NCBI RefSeq assembly: GCF_016624945.1
Contig: NZ_JACVUI010000009.1
Coordinates: 1-64,000, forward strand
DNA length: 64,000 nucleotides
Direction of reading: 5' to 3'
From: Acinetobacter sp. S54
GTDB lineage: Bacteria; Pseudomonadota; Gammaproteobacteria; Pseudomonadales; Moraxellaceae
The notes under the pieces are model-generated. The model saw only the letters and a list, made by a program, of their open reading frames with translations. It had not been told where the DNA came from and searched no databases. The position numbers and the translations under genes are program-made. Shown one piece after another: positions 1 through 9,602 of this stretch (its first letter is position 1; the number at the start of each line of letters is the position of its first letter).

Positions 1-30
1 GAGAGTAAGTCATCGCCAGCTTTTAAATAT

Positions 31-68
31 AAGCCCCGTCACTAGCCAGTGACGGGGCTTCTTTTTTT
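31..68 (+). terminator. Rho-independent terminator of a gene outside the window
   Basis: A perfect 13-bp inverted repeat (31-43 with 48-60, loop AGCC) is followed by C and a run of eight T at 61-68. It must end a plus-strand transcript whose gene lies before base 1; no such gene is visible here. Confidence 0.85.
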
Positions 69-456
69 ACAGCGTACTATGAAATATCTCACGAATTTAA
101 GAATAAAACCATTTGGGTGCCTTAAACAGCTATTTAAAGCCACGCTCTCATGACAAGTAATTCAGAAATTTATAATCTATTTAATTGACGACCAGTATGC
201 TTATACGGTACTTAAGCTTATTCGAGAGGATTAAATATTTTAATACTTTTACAAAGTATAAATAAAAAGAAGCCCCATCATCCTGACAGGGCTCCTTTAT
301 ATTCCGTTTATAGTGTCGTAGATATCCTATTTACGACCACATCCTGTGCATCTTGTTATTTTCAATGAGACTTCCTGTCTCTCTATGATGTATATAATAG
401 GCGAAAAATTAATGGAGGGATATTCGCCAATGACTTCGATAGTTGTAAGTTTTAGC
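69..456. other. Intergenic region without a recognised gene
   Basis: No convincing coding region was found. It holds the minus-strand terminator at 271-293 and three short inverted repeats (315-320 with 332-337; 367-371 with 377-381; 400-405 with 423-428). A 12-codon minus-strand frame encoding a CxxC peptide lies near 341-379, but it is too short to call. Confidence 0.5.
261..293 (-). terminator. Probable terminator of the flavin reductase gene
   Basis: Read on the minus strand, a stem (AGCCC at 271-275 pairing with GGGCT at 289-293, plus an inner TCA/TGA) is followed by a T-rich tract (complement of 261-270). It lies about 160 bases beyond the stop of the gene at 457-1005. Confidence 0.55.
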
Positions 457-1005
457 TTACACCAAATTTTTATGATATTTTTTTAATTTCTCAACAAGAT
501 TGATTAATGACTTGATTTCGAAATCATTAGCTTCAAATTCTTCTGATTGGTTGCGTTTAAAGATATCGCGGATTTCAATCACAGCATTAGGATCAATCAT
601 ATCTAAACTAGATGTAACTTGACGAATTTGACTAATTGAACGGGAACCATAGGTTGAACCATAACCAACAAATGCTACAGGTTTATTTTTCCATTCTTTT
701 CCAAGATAGTCTAAAGCATTTTTTAAGGCAGGACTATAACCATGATTATATTCAGGGCTGATAAAAATAAAGCCTTCTGCTTGCGCAATCTTATTTGCCC
801 ATTCTTGTTGTTTGGGTTGATCGTAGATGCCAGTCGCTGGTGGATGACTGCCAGAAAAAAGGGGCAAATTCCATTGTTTTAAATCGACCAATTCAACTTG
901 AATAGCGTTATCTTGATGATTTACAAGTTGATTATATACCCAATTTGCGACTTTAATCGCAGTACGCCCTTCACGAATACTTCCGACAATAATATAGATC
1001 AGCAT
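457..1005 (-). CDS. NADPH-dependent FMN reductase family protein
   Basis: This 182-residue protein has the flavodoxin-like fold of the NADPH-dependent FMN reductase/quinone reductase family. Visible marks are the FMN phosphate-binding GSIREGR at residues 8-14, the PEYNHGYSPALKNALD segment at 84-99, and GYGSTYGSRS near 114-123. Length fits the family (about 180-190 residues). The likely reaction is two-electron reduction of a flavin or quinone by NAD(P)H in the cytoplasm. It starts at an ATG and stands alone on the minus strand, followed by a probable terminator. The same family includes SsuE, and the alkanesulfonate cluster further along lacks its own ssuE, but nothing here links the two directly. 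The exact substrate is unknown. Confidence 0.85.
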   Translation of the reverse strand: MLIYIIVGSIREGRTAIKVANWVYNQLVNHQDNAIQVELVDLKQWNLPLFSGSHPPATGIYDQPKQQEWANKIAQAEGFIFISPEYNHGYSPALKNALDYLGKEWKNKPVAFVGYGSTYGSRSISQIRQVTSSLDMIDPNAVIEIRDIFKRNQSEEFEANDFEIKSLINLVEKLKKYHKNLV

Positions 1006-1075
1006 GGTTATTCCAAAATTATGAATTGGATTAAAAGTTAAACGATCTTCTAAAGGTTTGGAAAGTAAAACTTTG

Positions 1076-2032
1076 TTATGAATTGGAATTATTTACTGTT
1101 ATTTCAATTTCAGTCAGCAGTTTATCTGCCATTTCTTTGGTTTTTTTCAACCCTGGCATGCGGTATTCAGTATGCCCATAGTCTTGAATAGATTTCCAGC
1201 GGCCACCCCAAGTCAATCCTACCGATTCGGCAAGTTCGCCATATAGTTGATAGCCATGCATGGCCCAGGGATCACGTTCTGTAATCACGATTTTGCCATT
1301 GCGTTTAAATGCAATATCTGCGGCTAGGCCGAATTGATGATAACTTTGGTAACCACGAGCACGCGTGGTGTTGGGATTGTTTGAAAGCATATTTTGTCGC
1401 ACTGGACTACGATAGCCTTCAAGTAGCACCAATTCATAACCGTAACGCTCTTTCATGAGTTTAAATACCATGAGTAAACGTTGTTTGTAACGCGGGTGCA
1501 TTTTATCCCATTTGCGGTCAATACGTGCATTCTCAAAGCGACTATGATTATTTATAATTTCAAGTTGTGATGCTTCAACGGAATAATTATTTTGTGCTTG
1601 CTCATACTGTTCAAGTTGCTTAGCTTCAATAATTGCTGCTTCAACTAAAGATGCATCAACTTCAGGCGGTGGTGTTAGGAGCTCACCATTTAAAAGCGTA
1701 TAAATTTGTGGATCGACTTCTTTGAGATATTCGGCTTCTATACGAGTTGAGCTAATGGGGCGTGTAAAGGCAAATACAATAATATTAGTAAACAAAAGAA
1801 ATCCAGCACTTAAAATCCACCATTGTTGTAAATGCCATTGAGATTGAAGTTGTTCTGATGCAGATGCATCATGAAGTTATTGGGCAAATTTTCTAGCGCG
1901 TTTAAATTTTTGTTTACTTTTCGGCAATATATTTTTTAATAAAATAAAAAGCTTATGACGTAATTCATGGAACATGAGACAAGCGAGTGCTATTGTAAGC
2001 CCGAAAAAGCAAATAAAAATAAGAAGGATCAT
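1076..2032 (-). pseudogene. M15-family peptidoglycan peptidase frame interrupted by an in-frame TAA (TagX-like?)
   Basis: A single minus-strand frame runs from an ATG at 2032 to the stop at 1076 (318 codons), but codon 52 is TAA (1877-1879). The part before the stop gives a membrane segment (MILLIFICFFGLTIALACLM) and a basic stretch. After it come a second hydrophobic segment (WWILSAGFLLFTNIIVFAF) and an M15/VanY-like domain with SYHQFGLAAD (zinc His and Asp) and DYGHTEYR (second His). Without the stop it would be a membrane-anchored cell-wall peptidase. From memory this layout resembles TagX, the endopeptidase of Acinetobacter type VI secretion; that link is inference. A shorter product from a TTG at 1795 (239 residues) would keep the whole catalytic domain but only part of the second membrane segment. 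A sequencing error cannot be excluded. Confidence 0.7.
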
Positions 2033-2041
2033 GGAAGACGT

Positions 2042-2176
2042 TTATTGCACTGTATCGGGCTTCTGAGTACCTGCAAGTTCACTTAAAGTATTTGGATTTT
2101 CATTTTTTTCTGTTTCTACTTGAACAATATCTATTCCAACTAAAAGAAAGCTAACTTCAGGTGAAATAAAAATGTG
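2042..2176 (-). pseudogene. C-terminal remnant of an upstream minus-strand gene
   Basis: An open frame of about 44 codons ends in TAA at 2042-2044, nine bases before the ATG at 2032 of the M15 frame, as expected for the tail of a preceding operon gene. The tail is hydrophilic with many Glu, Asn, Thr and Pro residues. Its 5' part is missing: it runs into a stop where the plus-strand Vgr-associated gene begins. I do not recognise the parent protein. The alternative is a chance antisense frame. Confidence 0.35.
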
Positions 2177-2729
2177 TCAATTGGTTTTTAAAGATTCAAT
2201 TGACTATTCGAAAGTATATATACAGATTGGCGGTTTTATAAGCATAATTATTAATTTGACTGATAATGCTATGACACCTTTTGGAAATGTAAATGTATCA
2301 AATAAAAATTATTTTGAAAACCTAGCTTTTAGTAAGTCTAAAGGGAATGCACAACATTGGTTCATTCATGAGATGACACATGTTTGGCAATATCAAATGG
2401 GTACTAAAAATGCTTGGCTAGGTCTTGAACAACTCTTGTGTAAAAGTGGATATATAATCAAAGTAGATTGTGTTGACTCAGGTTTAGGAGAGTTAAAAGC
2501 CTATGATACAGATATTACAGGAAAAGATTTAAATAAAAAATTTAAGGATTTCAATTTCGAACAACAAGGTAGAATAATTGAATTTTGGTTTAACGCATGC
2601 TATTTGCAGAATATTGTATCATCAAGACCACATCATCAGAAAAGTTTAAAGCTATTAGGCTATGTTGAAAGAATTTTGAGAGATTTTTTAGATAATCCAC
2701 ATGATCCATCATTATTGCCTAGAAGTTAA
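2172..2729 (+). CDS. Vgr-associated HExxH metallopeptidase-like protein, possibly N-terminally truncated
   Basis: The 185-residue product resembles the small 'vgr-related' proteins encoded near type VI spike (vgrG) genes. Marks are DSIDYSKV at 8-15, an AMTPFGN segment at 33-39, and the zinc-site sequence HEMTHVWQ at 66-73. Codons just upstream in the same frame (about 2145-2171) still encode KRKLTSGEIK, which fits the usual family N-terminus, but no start codon lies between them and a TGA at 2121-2123. The N-terminus has therefore probably been cut or rearranged, and ATG 2172 may be a secondary start. The next gene, a lipoprotein, begins two bases after its stop, so they form a pair. Base composition is clearly more AT-rich than the housekeeping genes. 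Enzyme activity is not established. Confidence 0.65.
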   Translation: MCQLVFKDSIDYSKVYIQIGGFISIIINLTDNAMTPFGNVNVSNKNYFENLAFSKSKGNAQHWFIHEMTHVWQYQMGTKNAWLGLEQLLCKSGYIIKVDCVDSGLGELKAYDTDITGKDLNKKFKDFNFEQQGRIIEFWFNACYLQNIVSSRPHHQKSLKLLGYVERILRDFLDNPHDPSLLPRS

Positions 2730-2731
2730 TT

Positions 2732-3211
2732 ATGAATAAAAAATTACTAGTACTTATATTGGTGTCGATATTATTTCAGTTGATTGCATGTGCTCAACCT
2801 ATTAATAACCAATTGAACATAATAAGCAATAATGATTTGTGCATCTATACGGGAAGAAAAACAGGATATTCAACGCAAGATGACTATTTTATTGTTTTTG
2901 TTGGAGAGTACAATCCACAAGAGAGTTTTAAAAGTATCTATGAGAAAAAATATAATAGTCTAAAATTCCCAACGAATAAAAAAAGTTGTATTAATGTTCC
3001 AAGTGAAATTTTTGAAAAATCCGGAATTTATAGTATAAACTTAGAATCAAACAAAAATTATTCACAACTAGTTTGTGTGAAAAAAGATAAAAGAAACTCT
3101 ATTTTATATTATAGGATAAAAGAAAATTTAATTTGTAGTGATGAGGAAATTAAATTAGAAGAACCTGATGGAGTAATGAATAAGATTAAATCTGTCTTGA
3201 AGTTTAATTAA
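2732..3211 (+). CDS. Small lipoprotein, candidate periplasmic immunity partner
   Basis: This 159-residue protein starts with a lysine-containing N-region, a hydrophobic stretch and a lipobox (LIAC, Cys20), so it should be lipidated and face the periplasm. The mature part has several cysteines (positions about 37, 86, 115, 135) and no recognised enzyme motif. It follows the HExxH gene by two bases and shares its AT-rich composition. Acinetobacter type VI effector genes are often paired with periplasmic lipoproteins that act as immunity proteins, so that role is inferred from context only. It could also be an unrelated lipoprotein. Confidence 0.6.
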   Translation: MNKKLLVLILVSILFQLIACAQPINNQLNIISNNDLCIYTGRKTGYSTQDDYFIVFVGEYNPQESFKSIYEKKYNSLKFPTNKKSCINVPSEIFEKSGIYSINLESNKNYSQLVCVKKDKRNSILYYRIKENLICSDEEIKLEEPDGVMNKIKSVLKFN

Positions 3212-3225
3212 TGTTGAAAAATAAA

Positions 3226-3252
3226 AAACCTCCTAATTACTTTAGGAGGTTT
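3226..3252. terminator. Bidirectional terminator between the lipoprotein and fkpB
   Basis: An 11-bp perfect inverted repeat (3226-3236 with 3242-3252, five-base loop) begins with A-rich and ends with T-rich sequence. It can end the converging transcripts from both sides. Confidence 0.8.
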
Positions 3253-3272
3253 AAATCAGTTAAATGCTTACA

Positions 3273-3755
3273 TCACATCAGCTTAATCCCTTGTTGACCC
3301 GCAGGAGTCACCTTAAAGATTTCAACTTCAAAACTAATATTTTTACCCGCCAACGGATGATTAAAATCTACTTCGGTAATATCATCATTGACTGAAGCAA
3401 CCACGCCAAATAATGATGATTTGGCTTTGTCTTCAAACTCAATCATATGACCAACAATCGGGCGTTGTTCAAATTTGACGGTATCAAATTTTTGAATATT
3501 TTCAGGGTTCCAAGGGCCGAAAGCATCTTCTGGGGGTAAATGTACGGTACGACGATCTCCCGCACGTAAGCCAAATAGTGCTTTTTCAAAACCTGGTAAT
3601 AAATTGCCATCACCAATGGTTAGGCTTACGGGCTGTTCGCGGCTACGTGTATTGTCAATCTCAACACCATTTTCCAGTGCAACAGAAAAATGTAACTCGA
3701 CCTGAGCGCCTTCTTGTATACGAATTTCTTCGTTCGGTTGAATAATTTCAGTCAT
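3273..3755 (-). CDS. fkpB: FKBP-type peptidyl-prolyl isomerase, SlpA/FkpB type
   Basis: The 160-residue protein is a short cytoplasmic FKBP of the SlpA/FkpB class. It opens with the FKBP strand region VELHFSVALENG, then SLTIGDGNLLPGFEKALFGL, and carries the inserted 'flap' domain (VGHMIEFEDKAKSSLFGVV) before returning to the FKBP core, as in E. coli SlpA. There is no signal peptide. It should catalyse proline isomerisation and act as a chaperone. The gene overlaps lspA by eight bases, and the order ileS-lspA-fkpB is conserved in many proteobacteria, so the three are translated from one operon. Confidence 0.9.
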   Translation of the reverse strand: MTEIIQPNEEIRIQEGAQVELHFSVALENGVEIDNTRSREQPVSLTIGDGNLLPGFEKALFGLRAGDRRTVHLPPEDAFGPWNPENIQKFDTVKFEQRPIVGHMIEFEDKAKSSLFGVVASVNDDITEVDFNHPLAGKNISFEVEIFKVTPAGQQGIKLM

Positions 3756-4287
3756 GCTTTACTTCTGCACGTTGGATGCGTTTTTTCTCAAGGAAAAAAG
3801 TATCAATTAACAAGAGGATGGTTCCCAGCGTAATTGCACTGTCTGCAATATTAAAGGCTGGAAAATGATGATTTTGATAATAGACATGAATAAAATCGAC
3901 GACATATCCCAAAGTCATTCGATCGATCAGATTACCTAATGCTCCACCTAAAATCAAAGCAATGGCTGCGGGTAAAACCATTGCATTTTTCGGCATGCGT
4001 AATAACCAGAACACAAAAATAATCGAAACGATGCCTGCCAGACCCGTAAATAAATAATGTTGCCAGCCCCCTGCATCAGAGAGAAAGCTAAAAGCCGCAC
4101 CATAGTTATGTAGTAGGGTCCAGTTTAAAAAGGGCAATACTGGCACAGGATCAGCATAGTTCAGATGTGTGCTTGCAATCCATTTGGTCCATTGATCCAA
4201 GAGGATGGCAAGAACAGAAAGTCCGAGCCAAATTAGATTATGTGGATAAAACTGGAATAAGCCTTTCTTTACTTGAGCCTTAGGCAT
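3748..4287 (-). CDS. lspA: Lipoprotein signal peptidase II
   Basis: LspA cleaves the signal peptide from diacylated prolipoproteins in the inner membrane. The 179-residue protein has four hydrophobic segments and the family boxes DQWTKW (31-36), NYGAAFSFL (61-69), and the two catalytic aspartate boxes GYVVDFI (Asp131) and FNIADSAI (Asp149). Length is slightly above E. coli LspA because of a short N-terminal extension. It overlaps ileS by eight bases and fkpB by eight bases, so coupling of translation is likely. Confidence 0.95.
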   Translation of the reverse strand: MPKAQVKKGLFQFYPHNLIWLGLSVLAILLDQWTKWIASTHLNYADPVPVLPFLNWTLLHNYGAAFSFLSDAGGWQHYLFTGLAGIVSIIFVFWLLRMPKNAMVLPAAIALILGGALGNLIDRMTLGYVVDFIHVYYQNHHFPAFNIADSAITLGTILLLIDTFFLEKKRIQRAEVKHD

Positions 4288-7117
4288 ATTTTCTCACTTC
4301 GCCACGACCTGCGACGTTTACGATACAACGGCCACATAGACCAGGATGATCGGCATGTGTATTAACATCTGGTAGCACATGCCAGCAGCGTACACATTTT
4401 TCGCCTTCTGCTGCTGAGACCTGTACACGCAAGCCCTCTATGTCCGTAATTTCACCCTGTTCCGCATAAGGATAGACAAGCACTTGCGATGTAATTAATA
4501 CAAAGCGTAGTTCATCACCTAACTGGTTCAGTACCGTTTGTAATTCGTCTTTAGCCCAGATTTCTACTTTGGCTGACAAGTTACTGCCGACCAGTTTGGC
4601 ATTACGAGCTGCTTCAATCTGTTTGTTGACTGCCGATTTGACCTGAATCAGGGTTTGCCAATCAGCTTCAGAAATGAGATTGGCTGTAGAGGCAACAGGT
4701 AAATCATACCATTGGGCAGTAAATACATATTGTTCGTTTTGTTCAGGAATCAGTGGCCATGCTTCTTGAGCGGTAAAACTTAAGATGGGTGTCATCCAGC
4801 GTACAAAGGCTTGAACCAGATGATACAGCGCCGTTTGTGCAGAATGACGTGCCTGTGAATCGGCTTTAGTGGTGTATTGACGATCTTTGATAATGTCGAG
4901 ATAGAAGCCACCCAAGTCATTGATACAGAAGTTCGTCAAAGCGCTACATACGATATGGAAATTCATATCTTCATAGGCTTGTTGAATAGTTTTTTGTACG
5001 TCTGCAGCACGTTGCAGGATATATTGATCCAGAGCAATTAATTGATCAACAGGCAATGCATCCGTTGATGGTTTAAATCCATTCAAGTTTGCCAATAAGA
5101 AACGTAAGGTATTTCGGATACGACGGTAACCATCAGAAGCACGGCTAAAAATTTCTTTACCTGCTGTCATCTCATAACGATAGTCACTTGATGCAATCCA
5201 GAAACGCAATCCATCAGCGCCCATATCTTTAATAATATCTTGAGGCGTAATGATATTGCCCAAAGATTTAGACATTTTACGGCCTTTTTCATCAACCACG
5301 AAGCCATGAGTGAGCAGACCTTTATAAGGTGCGCGTTCATTAATCGCAATTGAGGTGAGCAAGGACGACTGGAACCAGCCACGATGCTGATCTGAACCTT
5401 CCAGATATAAATCTGCAGGATCGGTCAATTCTTCACGTTGACGTAACACTGCATAGTGGGTTGTACCTGAATCGAACCAGACATCAAGCGTATCGCGTAC
5501 GGCATTGTACTGCTCTGCATCTGAACCAATAAAGTCTTTAGCTTCACGGTTATACCATGCATCAATGCCTTCTTTCTCAATCAGTTGTGCCACTTCTTCA
5601 ATCAGTTCTGGCGTACGAGGATGAAGCTCATTGGTATCTTTATGCACAAAAAATGGGATTGGCACACCCCAAGTACGTTGACGTGAGATACACCAATCTG
5701 GACGACCTTCAATCATCGACTCAATTCGGTTTTTCCCCCAATCAGGCACAAAGCTAATATCATTTTCAATCGCCTTCAAGGCACAATCACGTAAACCCTT
5801 GGCATCCATGCTAATAAACCATTGCGGTGTTGCACGGAAAATAATTGGTGTTTTGTGGCGCCAGCAATGCGGATAGCTATGTACGATCGGTTGATGAGCC
5901 CATAAACGGCCGACAGCACCCAAAGCTTCAATAATTTGTGGATTGGCTTTATAAATATGTTCACCAGAAAAAATAGGCGCAGTTGGTAAATATACGCCAT
6001 TCCCCCCGACAGGGTTATCAACTTGGAGGTTATAGATCAGACCAACTTTATAGTCGTCTGCACCATGACCTGGCGCGGTATGTACTGCACCTGTACCACT
6101 AGTTGCGATGACGTGCTCACCCAAAATCACAGGAACTTGACGATCACTTAGTAATGGATGTTGTAAGGTCAGACGCTCCAGTACAGCACCTTTAAAATCT
6201 GCCAGAACCACTGGATTTTCCAGCTTATAACGGGCAATGGCGGATTCAACCAGATCTTTGGCCAATATAAAGTTTTGTGTACCGCGGTCGCTTTGTACCT
6301 GTACCAGTTGATAGTCTATCTCAGCATGTAATGCAACTGCTTGGTTTGCAGGCAAAGTCCAAGGAGTAGTCGTCCAGATCACGATATCGGTTGGTGCCGT
6401 AACGTTTACACCCACACGCTGAGTTAAATCCTGAAGATCAACTACACCAAAACCAACGTCAATCGCATCGGACTTTTTATCTTCATATTCAACTTCGGCT
6501 TCGGCCAGTGCTGAACCGCAGTCGATACACCAATTCACCGGTTTTAAGCCGGGCTCGATATGACCTGCTTTTTGAATTTCACCCAAAGCACGTACGATAT
6601 CGGCTTCTTGTTTAAAATTCATGGTTAGATAAGGATCTTGCCAATCACCAAACACACCCATACGAATAAAGTCTTTGCGCTGTAAATCGACCTGACTCAT
6701 GGCATATTCACGGCAGGCTTTACGGAAAGTTGACGCATCAACTTTGACACCGACTTTACCGACTTTTTCTTCAACTTTTAGTTCGATCGGCAGACCATGA
6801 CAGTCCCAACCCGGTACGTATGGTGCATCAAAACCATCCATAACACGGCTTTTGACAATAATATCCTTTAATACTTTATTGACCGCATGGCCTAAATGGA
6901 TCTGACCATTAGCATACGGAGGGCCATCATGTAAAACATATTTTTTCTTGCCAATACGCGATGCACGAATCTTCTGATAAATGTTGTCGGCATACCACTC
7001 TTCTAACCATTTTACTTCGCGCACAGCCAAATTGGCTTTCATGGCAAATTCGGTACCTGGTAGGTTGAGTGTGGCTTTGTAATCCACGGCATTTTCAGGA
7101 GTTTGCTTATCGCTCAT
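4280..7117 (-). CDS. ileS: Isoleucyl-tRNA synthetase
   Basis: This 945-residue class I synthetase charges tRNA-Ile with isoleucine in the cytoplasm. The HIGH box appears as HLGH at 74-77, the KMSKS loop at about residues 613-617, and the CP1 editing domain lies between them ([28 protein letters not shown]). The C-terminus carries the zinc-binding pattern CVRCWH...CGRC, typical of bacterial IleS. It begins at an ATG 65 bases after ribF and overlaps lspA. All key elements are intact. Confidence 0.97.
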   Translation of the reverse strand: MSDKQTPENAVDYKATLNLPGTEFAMKANLAVREVKWLEEWYADNIYQKIRASRIGKKKYVLHDGPPYANGQIHLGHAVNKVLKDIIVKSRVMDGFDAPYVPGWDCHGLPIELKVEEKVGKVGVKVDASTFRKACREYAMSQVDLQRKDFIRMGVFGDWQDPYLTMNFKQEADIVRALGEIQKAGHIEPGLKPVNWCIDCGSALAEAEVEYEDKKSDAIDVGFGVVDLQDLTQRVGVNVTAPTDIVIWTTTPWTLPANQAVALHAEIDYQLVQVQSDRGTQNFILAKDLVESAIARYKLENPVVLADFKGAVLERLTLQHPLLSDRQVPVILGEHVIATSGTGAVHTAPGHGADDYKVGLIYNLQVDNPVGGNGVYLPTAPIFSGEHIYKANPQIIEALGAVGRLWAHQPIVHSYPHCWRHKTPIIFRATPQWFISMDAKGLRDCALKAIENDISFVPDWGKNRIESMIEGRPDWCISRQRTWGVPIPFFVHKDTNELHPRTPELIEEVAQLIEKEGIDAWYNREAKDFIGSDAEQYNAVRDTLDVWFDSGTTHYAVLRQREELTDPADLYLEGSDQHRGWFQSSLLTSIAINERAPYKGLLTHGFVVDEKGRKMSKSLGNIITPQDIIKDMGADGLRFWIASSDYRYEMTAGKEIFSRASDGYRRIRNTLRFLLANLNGFKPSTDALPVDQLIALDQYILQRAADVQKTIQQAYEDMNFHIVCSALTNFCINDLGGFYLDIIKDRQYTTKADSQARHSAQTALYHLVQAFVRWMTPILSFTAQEAWPLIPEQNEQYVFTAQWYDLPVASTANLISEADWQTLIQVKSAVNKQIEAARNAKLVGSNLSAKVEIWAKDELQTVLNQLGDELRFVLITSQVLVYPYAEQGEITDIEGLRVQVSAAEGEKCVRCWHVLPDVNTHADHPGLCGRCIVNVAGRGEVRKYA

Positions 7118-7182
7118 GCAAGTTGTCTTCCAGTTCGATCAGCAGTTAAGCTGACGTGTTTTATCATCAAAAAAATTCGAAA

Positions 7183-8184
7183 TTAAAAAGGGAATTGTGG
7201 TTGTTGCTCACGAAAGTCGAGCAGGTCTTCCACATCTTGGTCAATTCCAGCTTTCAGCGCTTCCAGCGACGGATAGTTTCGTTCACCATGCAAAAAGTTA
7301 AGAAACGTCACCCGCATTAACAAGCCATACAGATTAGCAGAAACTTGGGGAAAATGTACTTCCAATCGCCATTCTGGATGTGTCTGTTGAATGGCAGGAC
7401 GAGTTCCGACATGGCCTGCGCCAAATAAACTATCTGGATGATAGCCTGCGATCCCTGACTGTGTGTGATCGTCGCTTTGGACTTTATGGCGTAGAGAGGT
7501 TGTTTCACAGACTACATCTACCCCATAAATACCGCTTAAACACGGTTTATGGCGATTTAAACGCACATTAATGGTTGGAAAATTTAAAGTGCGGCCAATC
7601 TGATCACCATATTGTACTCGACCTGTAATACTGTAAGGGCGCCCTAAAAGTTGTGCTGCCAGTGCTAAGTTACCTTCGGCCAGAACCTGACGAATACGCG
7701 TAGAACTTACGCGTTCCCCATGATATTCAATGGTGTCTAAATTGGTAACTTTAAAGCCATAGTCACGTAAAAACTCGCTATTACCTTGACGATTTTTCCC
7801 AAAGTGAAAATCATCACCCAAAATGAGCTGCTGTGTATTGAGCTTAAAGTGCAATAAGTCAGCAAACTCTTGGGCACTCAGACCGCGAAATTGTTCATCA
7901 AATTTGGCAATTGCAATATAGTCCACACCCAACTCGGTTAAATATTCGACTTTTTCCCGAAGTGAGCTGATCCGAGGGGGCGCATCAAAGCCTTTAAAGT
8001 ATTCAAGCGGCTGAGGTTCAAAAATCATGACCAGTGTTTTTAAATGATGAGCCGCAGCGATGTTTTTTAATTGCTTAATCATGACCTGATGCCCTAGATG
8101 GACACCATCAAAGTTGCCAATCGTCACTGCAGTGGCAGGCAACTTAAAGTTTGGCGATAAGGCATTCAGGCGGAGCAGTTTCAT
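7183..8184 (-). CDS. ribF: Bifunctional riboflavin kinase/FAD synthetase
   Basis: RibF converts riboflavin to FMN and then FAD. The N-terminal adenylyltransferase half shows TVAIG-like TIGNFDGVHLGHQ near residue 22, the nucleotidyltransferase phosphate site, and SSTRIRQVLAEGN later. The C-terminal kinase half shows GRPYSITGRVQYGDQIGRTLNFPTIN-type sequence with the PT motif. The start at ATG 8184 (333 residues) is preferred over a TTG three codons upstream. It precedes ileS, the usual proteobacterial order, and is probably the first gene of the ribF-ileS-lspA-fkpB operon. Confidence 0.95.
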   Translation of the reverse strand: MKLLRLNALSPNFKLPATAVTIGNFDGVHLGHQVMIKQLKNIAAAHHLKTLVMIFEPQPLEYFKGFDAPPRISSLREKVEYLTELGVDYIAIAKFDEQFRGLSAQEFADLLHFKLNTQQLILGDDFHFGKNRQGNSEFLRDYGFKVTNLDTIEYHGERVSSTRIRQVLAEGNLALAAQLLGRPYSITGRVQYGDQIGRTLNFPTINVRLNRHKPCLSGIYGVDVVCETTSLRHKVQSDDHTQSGIAGYHPDSLFGAGHVGTRPAIQQTHPEWRLEVHFPQVSANLYGLLMRVTFLNFLHGERNYPSLEALKAGIDQDVEDLLDFREQQPQFPF

Positions 8185-8388
8185 GGATTTCAATGAAGCT
8201 AAATTTTGAAAGTCCTCTATATTGCCATAAACTGGGGGCTTGGTGCTATTGTTGCGTTTTTATGCAGGCAAAAAGCCGCAACTTTTTTCTTCTTATAAAA
8301 AATACTGATATATAGTTTAAAAATAAATCAATTTTTCTTATCTTTGTATTTACTTATGATCGCAGTAACAAATGTTGAGATACGTTGA

Positions 8389-9534
8389 ATGAACACTCCA
8401 TTTTATCAATTACGATTCAAGCAAAATATTATCCGTGAATTCACACCGAACTGGTTTGCAGTAGTAATGGGTACTGGAGTAGTGGCATTAATCATGGCGC
8501 ATTTTCCTGTCGCCTCTGATTCATTTTATCGTCTTGGCTTTATATTATGGGGATTGAATACACTATTATTTAGTCTTTTTAGTGTGTTGTATCTTAGTCG
8601 CTGGCTTTTTTATACGAACGAAGCAAAACAGATTTTCAGTCACCCCACTATGAGTTTATTTTTAGGAACCATTCCAATGGCACTGGCAACAGTTCTAAAT
8701 GGTCTGTTGATCTATGGAATAAATGAATGGGGTGAAATTGCGGTCATGATCGCAGTCAAACTCTGGTATCTGGATGTGTTACTGGCAGTTCTGGTCGGCT
8801 GGATTGTGCCGTTTTGTATGTTTAGTCGGCAGCAACATGTGTTGCCCAATATGACTGCGATGTGGTTACTCCCCATTGTCGCGGCAGAAGTTGCTGCAAG
8901 TTCTGGTGGCTTAATCTTGAATGTCGCGCCATATGTACCCCATGCAGTCAGTATTTTATGGTTCAGTTATATACTCTGGGGAATGTCTGTATTACCTGCT
9001 TTTTTAGTTTTAGCAATTCTGATTTTGCGATTGGCTTTACATCAAATTCCTGAAAAAGAACTCGCCATTTCAAGCTGGTTGTCTATTGGCCCGATTGGAA
9101 CAGGGGCGCTTGCAATGTTATTACTTGGACAGGCTGCACCACATGTTTTACAGCAGCATAGTTTGCAAATGCTGGGGCATTTTTTACAACATAGCGGCCT
9201 GCTCATTAGTCTGGTGTTTATGGGAGTGGGAGTTTGGTGGTTGGGACTGGCTATTTTTGCGACGCTATATTATTTCAAACTAGGTATTCCGTTCAATTTG
9301 GGTTGGTGGGGGATGACCTTTCCCTTCGGTGTTTTAATTTTGGCATTACAACAATTGGCGGCACAACTGCACTGGATGAGTTTGACTCTTATTGTCCATA
9401 GTCTGATGGTGGTGTTATTGGGCTTGTGGTTATTGGTTAGCCTAAAAACGATTCGTGGAGCATACACAGGACAATTATTTTATTCTCCTTGTTTGCAAAT
9501 GTGGAAACAGCGACAAGAAAATCCTCATTCTTGA
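8389..9534 (+). CDS. TDT-family transporter (TehA/SLAC1-like)
   Basis: The 381-residue membrane protein has about ten hydrophobic segments and belongs to the tellurite-resistance/dicarboxylate transporter family, which includes TehA, Mae1, sulfite exporters and SLAC1 anion channels. The opening FTPNWFAVVMGTGVVAL is the characteristic first helix of the family, with a Phe-rich pore and GPIGTGA later on. Members move small anions such as malate, sulfite or nitrate; the substrate here is not determinable. It is transcribed away from ribF, and 68 bases separate it from the next gene. Confidence 0.8.
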   Translation: MNTPFYQLRFKQNIIREFTPNWFAVVMGTGVVALIMAHFPVASDSFYRLGFILWGLNTLLFSLFSVLYLSRWLFYTNEAKQIFSHPTMSLFLGTIPMALATVLNGLLIYGINEWGEIAVMIAVKLWYLDVLLAVLVGWIVPFCMFSRQQHVLPNMTAMWLLPIVAAEVAASSGGLILNVAPYVPHAVSILWFSYILWGMSVLPAFLVLAILILRLALHQIPEKELAISSWLSIGPIGTGALAMLLLGQAAPHVLQQHSLQMLGHFLQHSGLLISLVFMGVGVWWLGLAIFATLYYFKLGIPFNLGWWGMTFPFGVLILALQQLAAQLHWMSLTLIVHSLMVVLLGLWLLVSLKTIRGAYTGQLFYSPCLQMWKQRQENPHS

Positions 9535-9602
9535 TCTAGAAAAGTTGTATAAGCACAATCGATCAGTTTAAATGCGGTGTGATGAAACTGAGATAATAAA
9601 AC

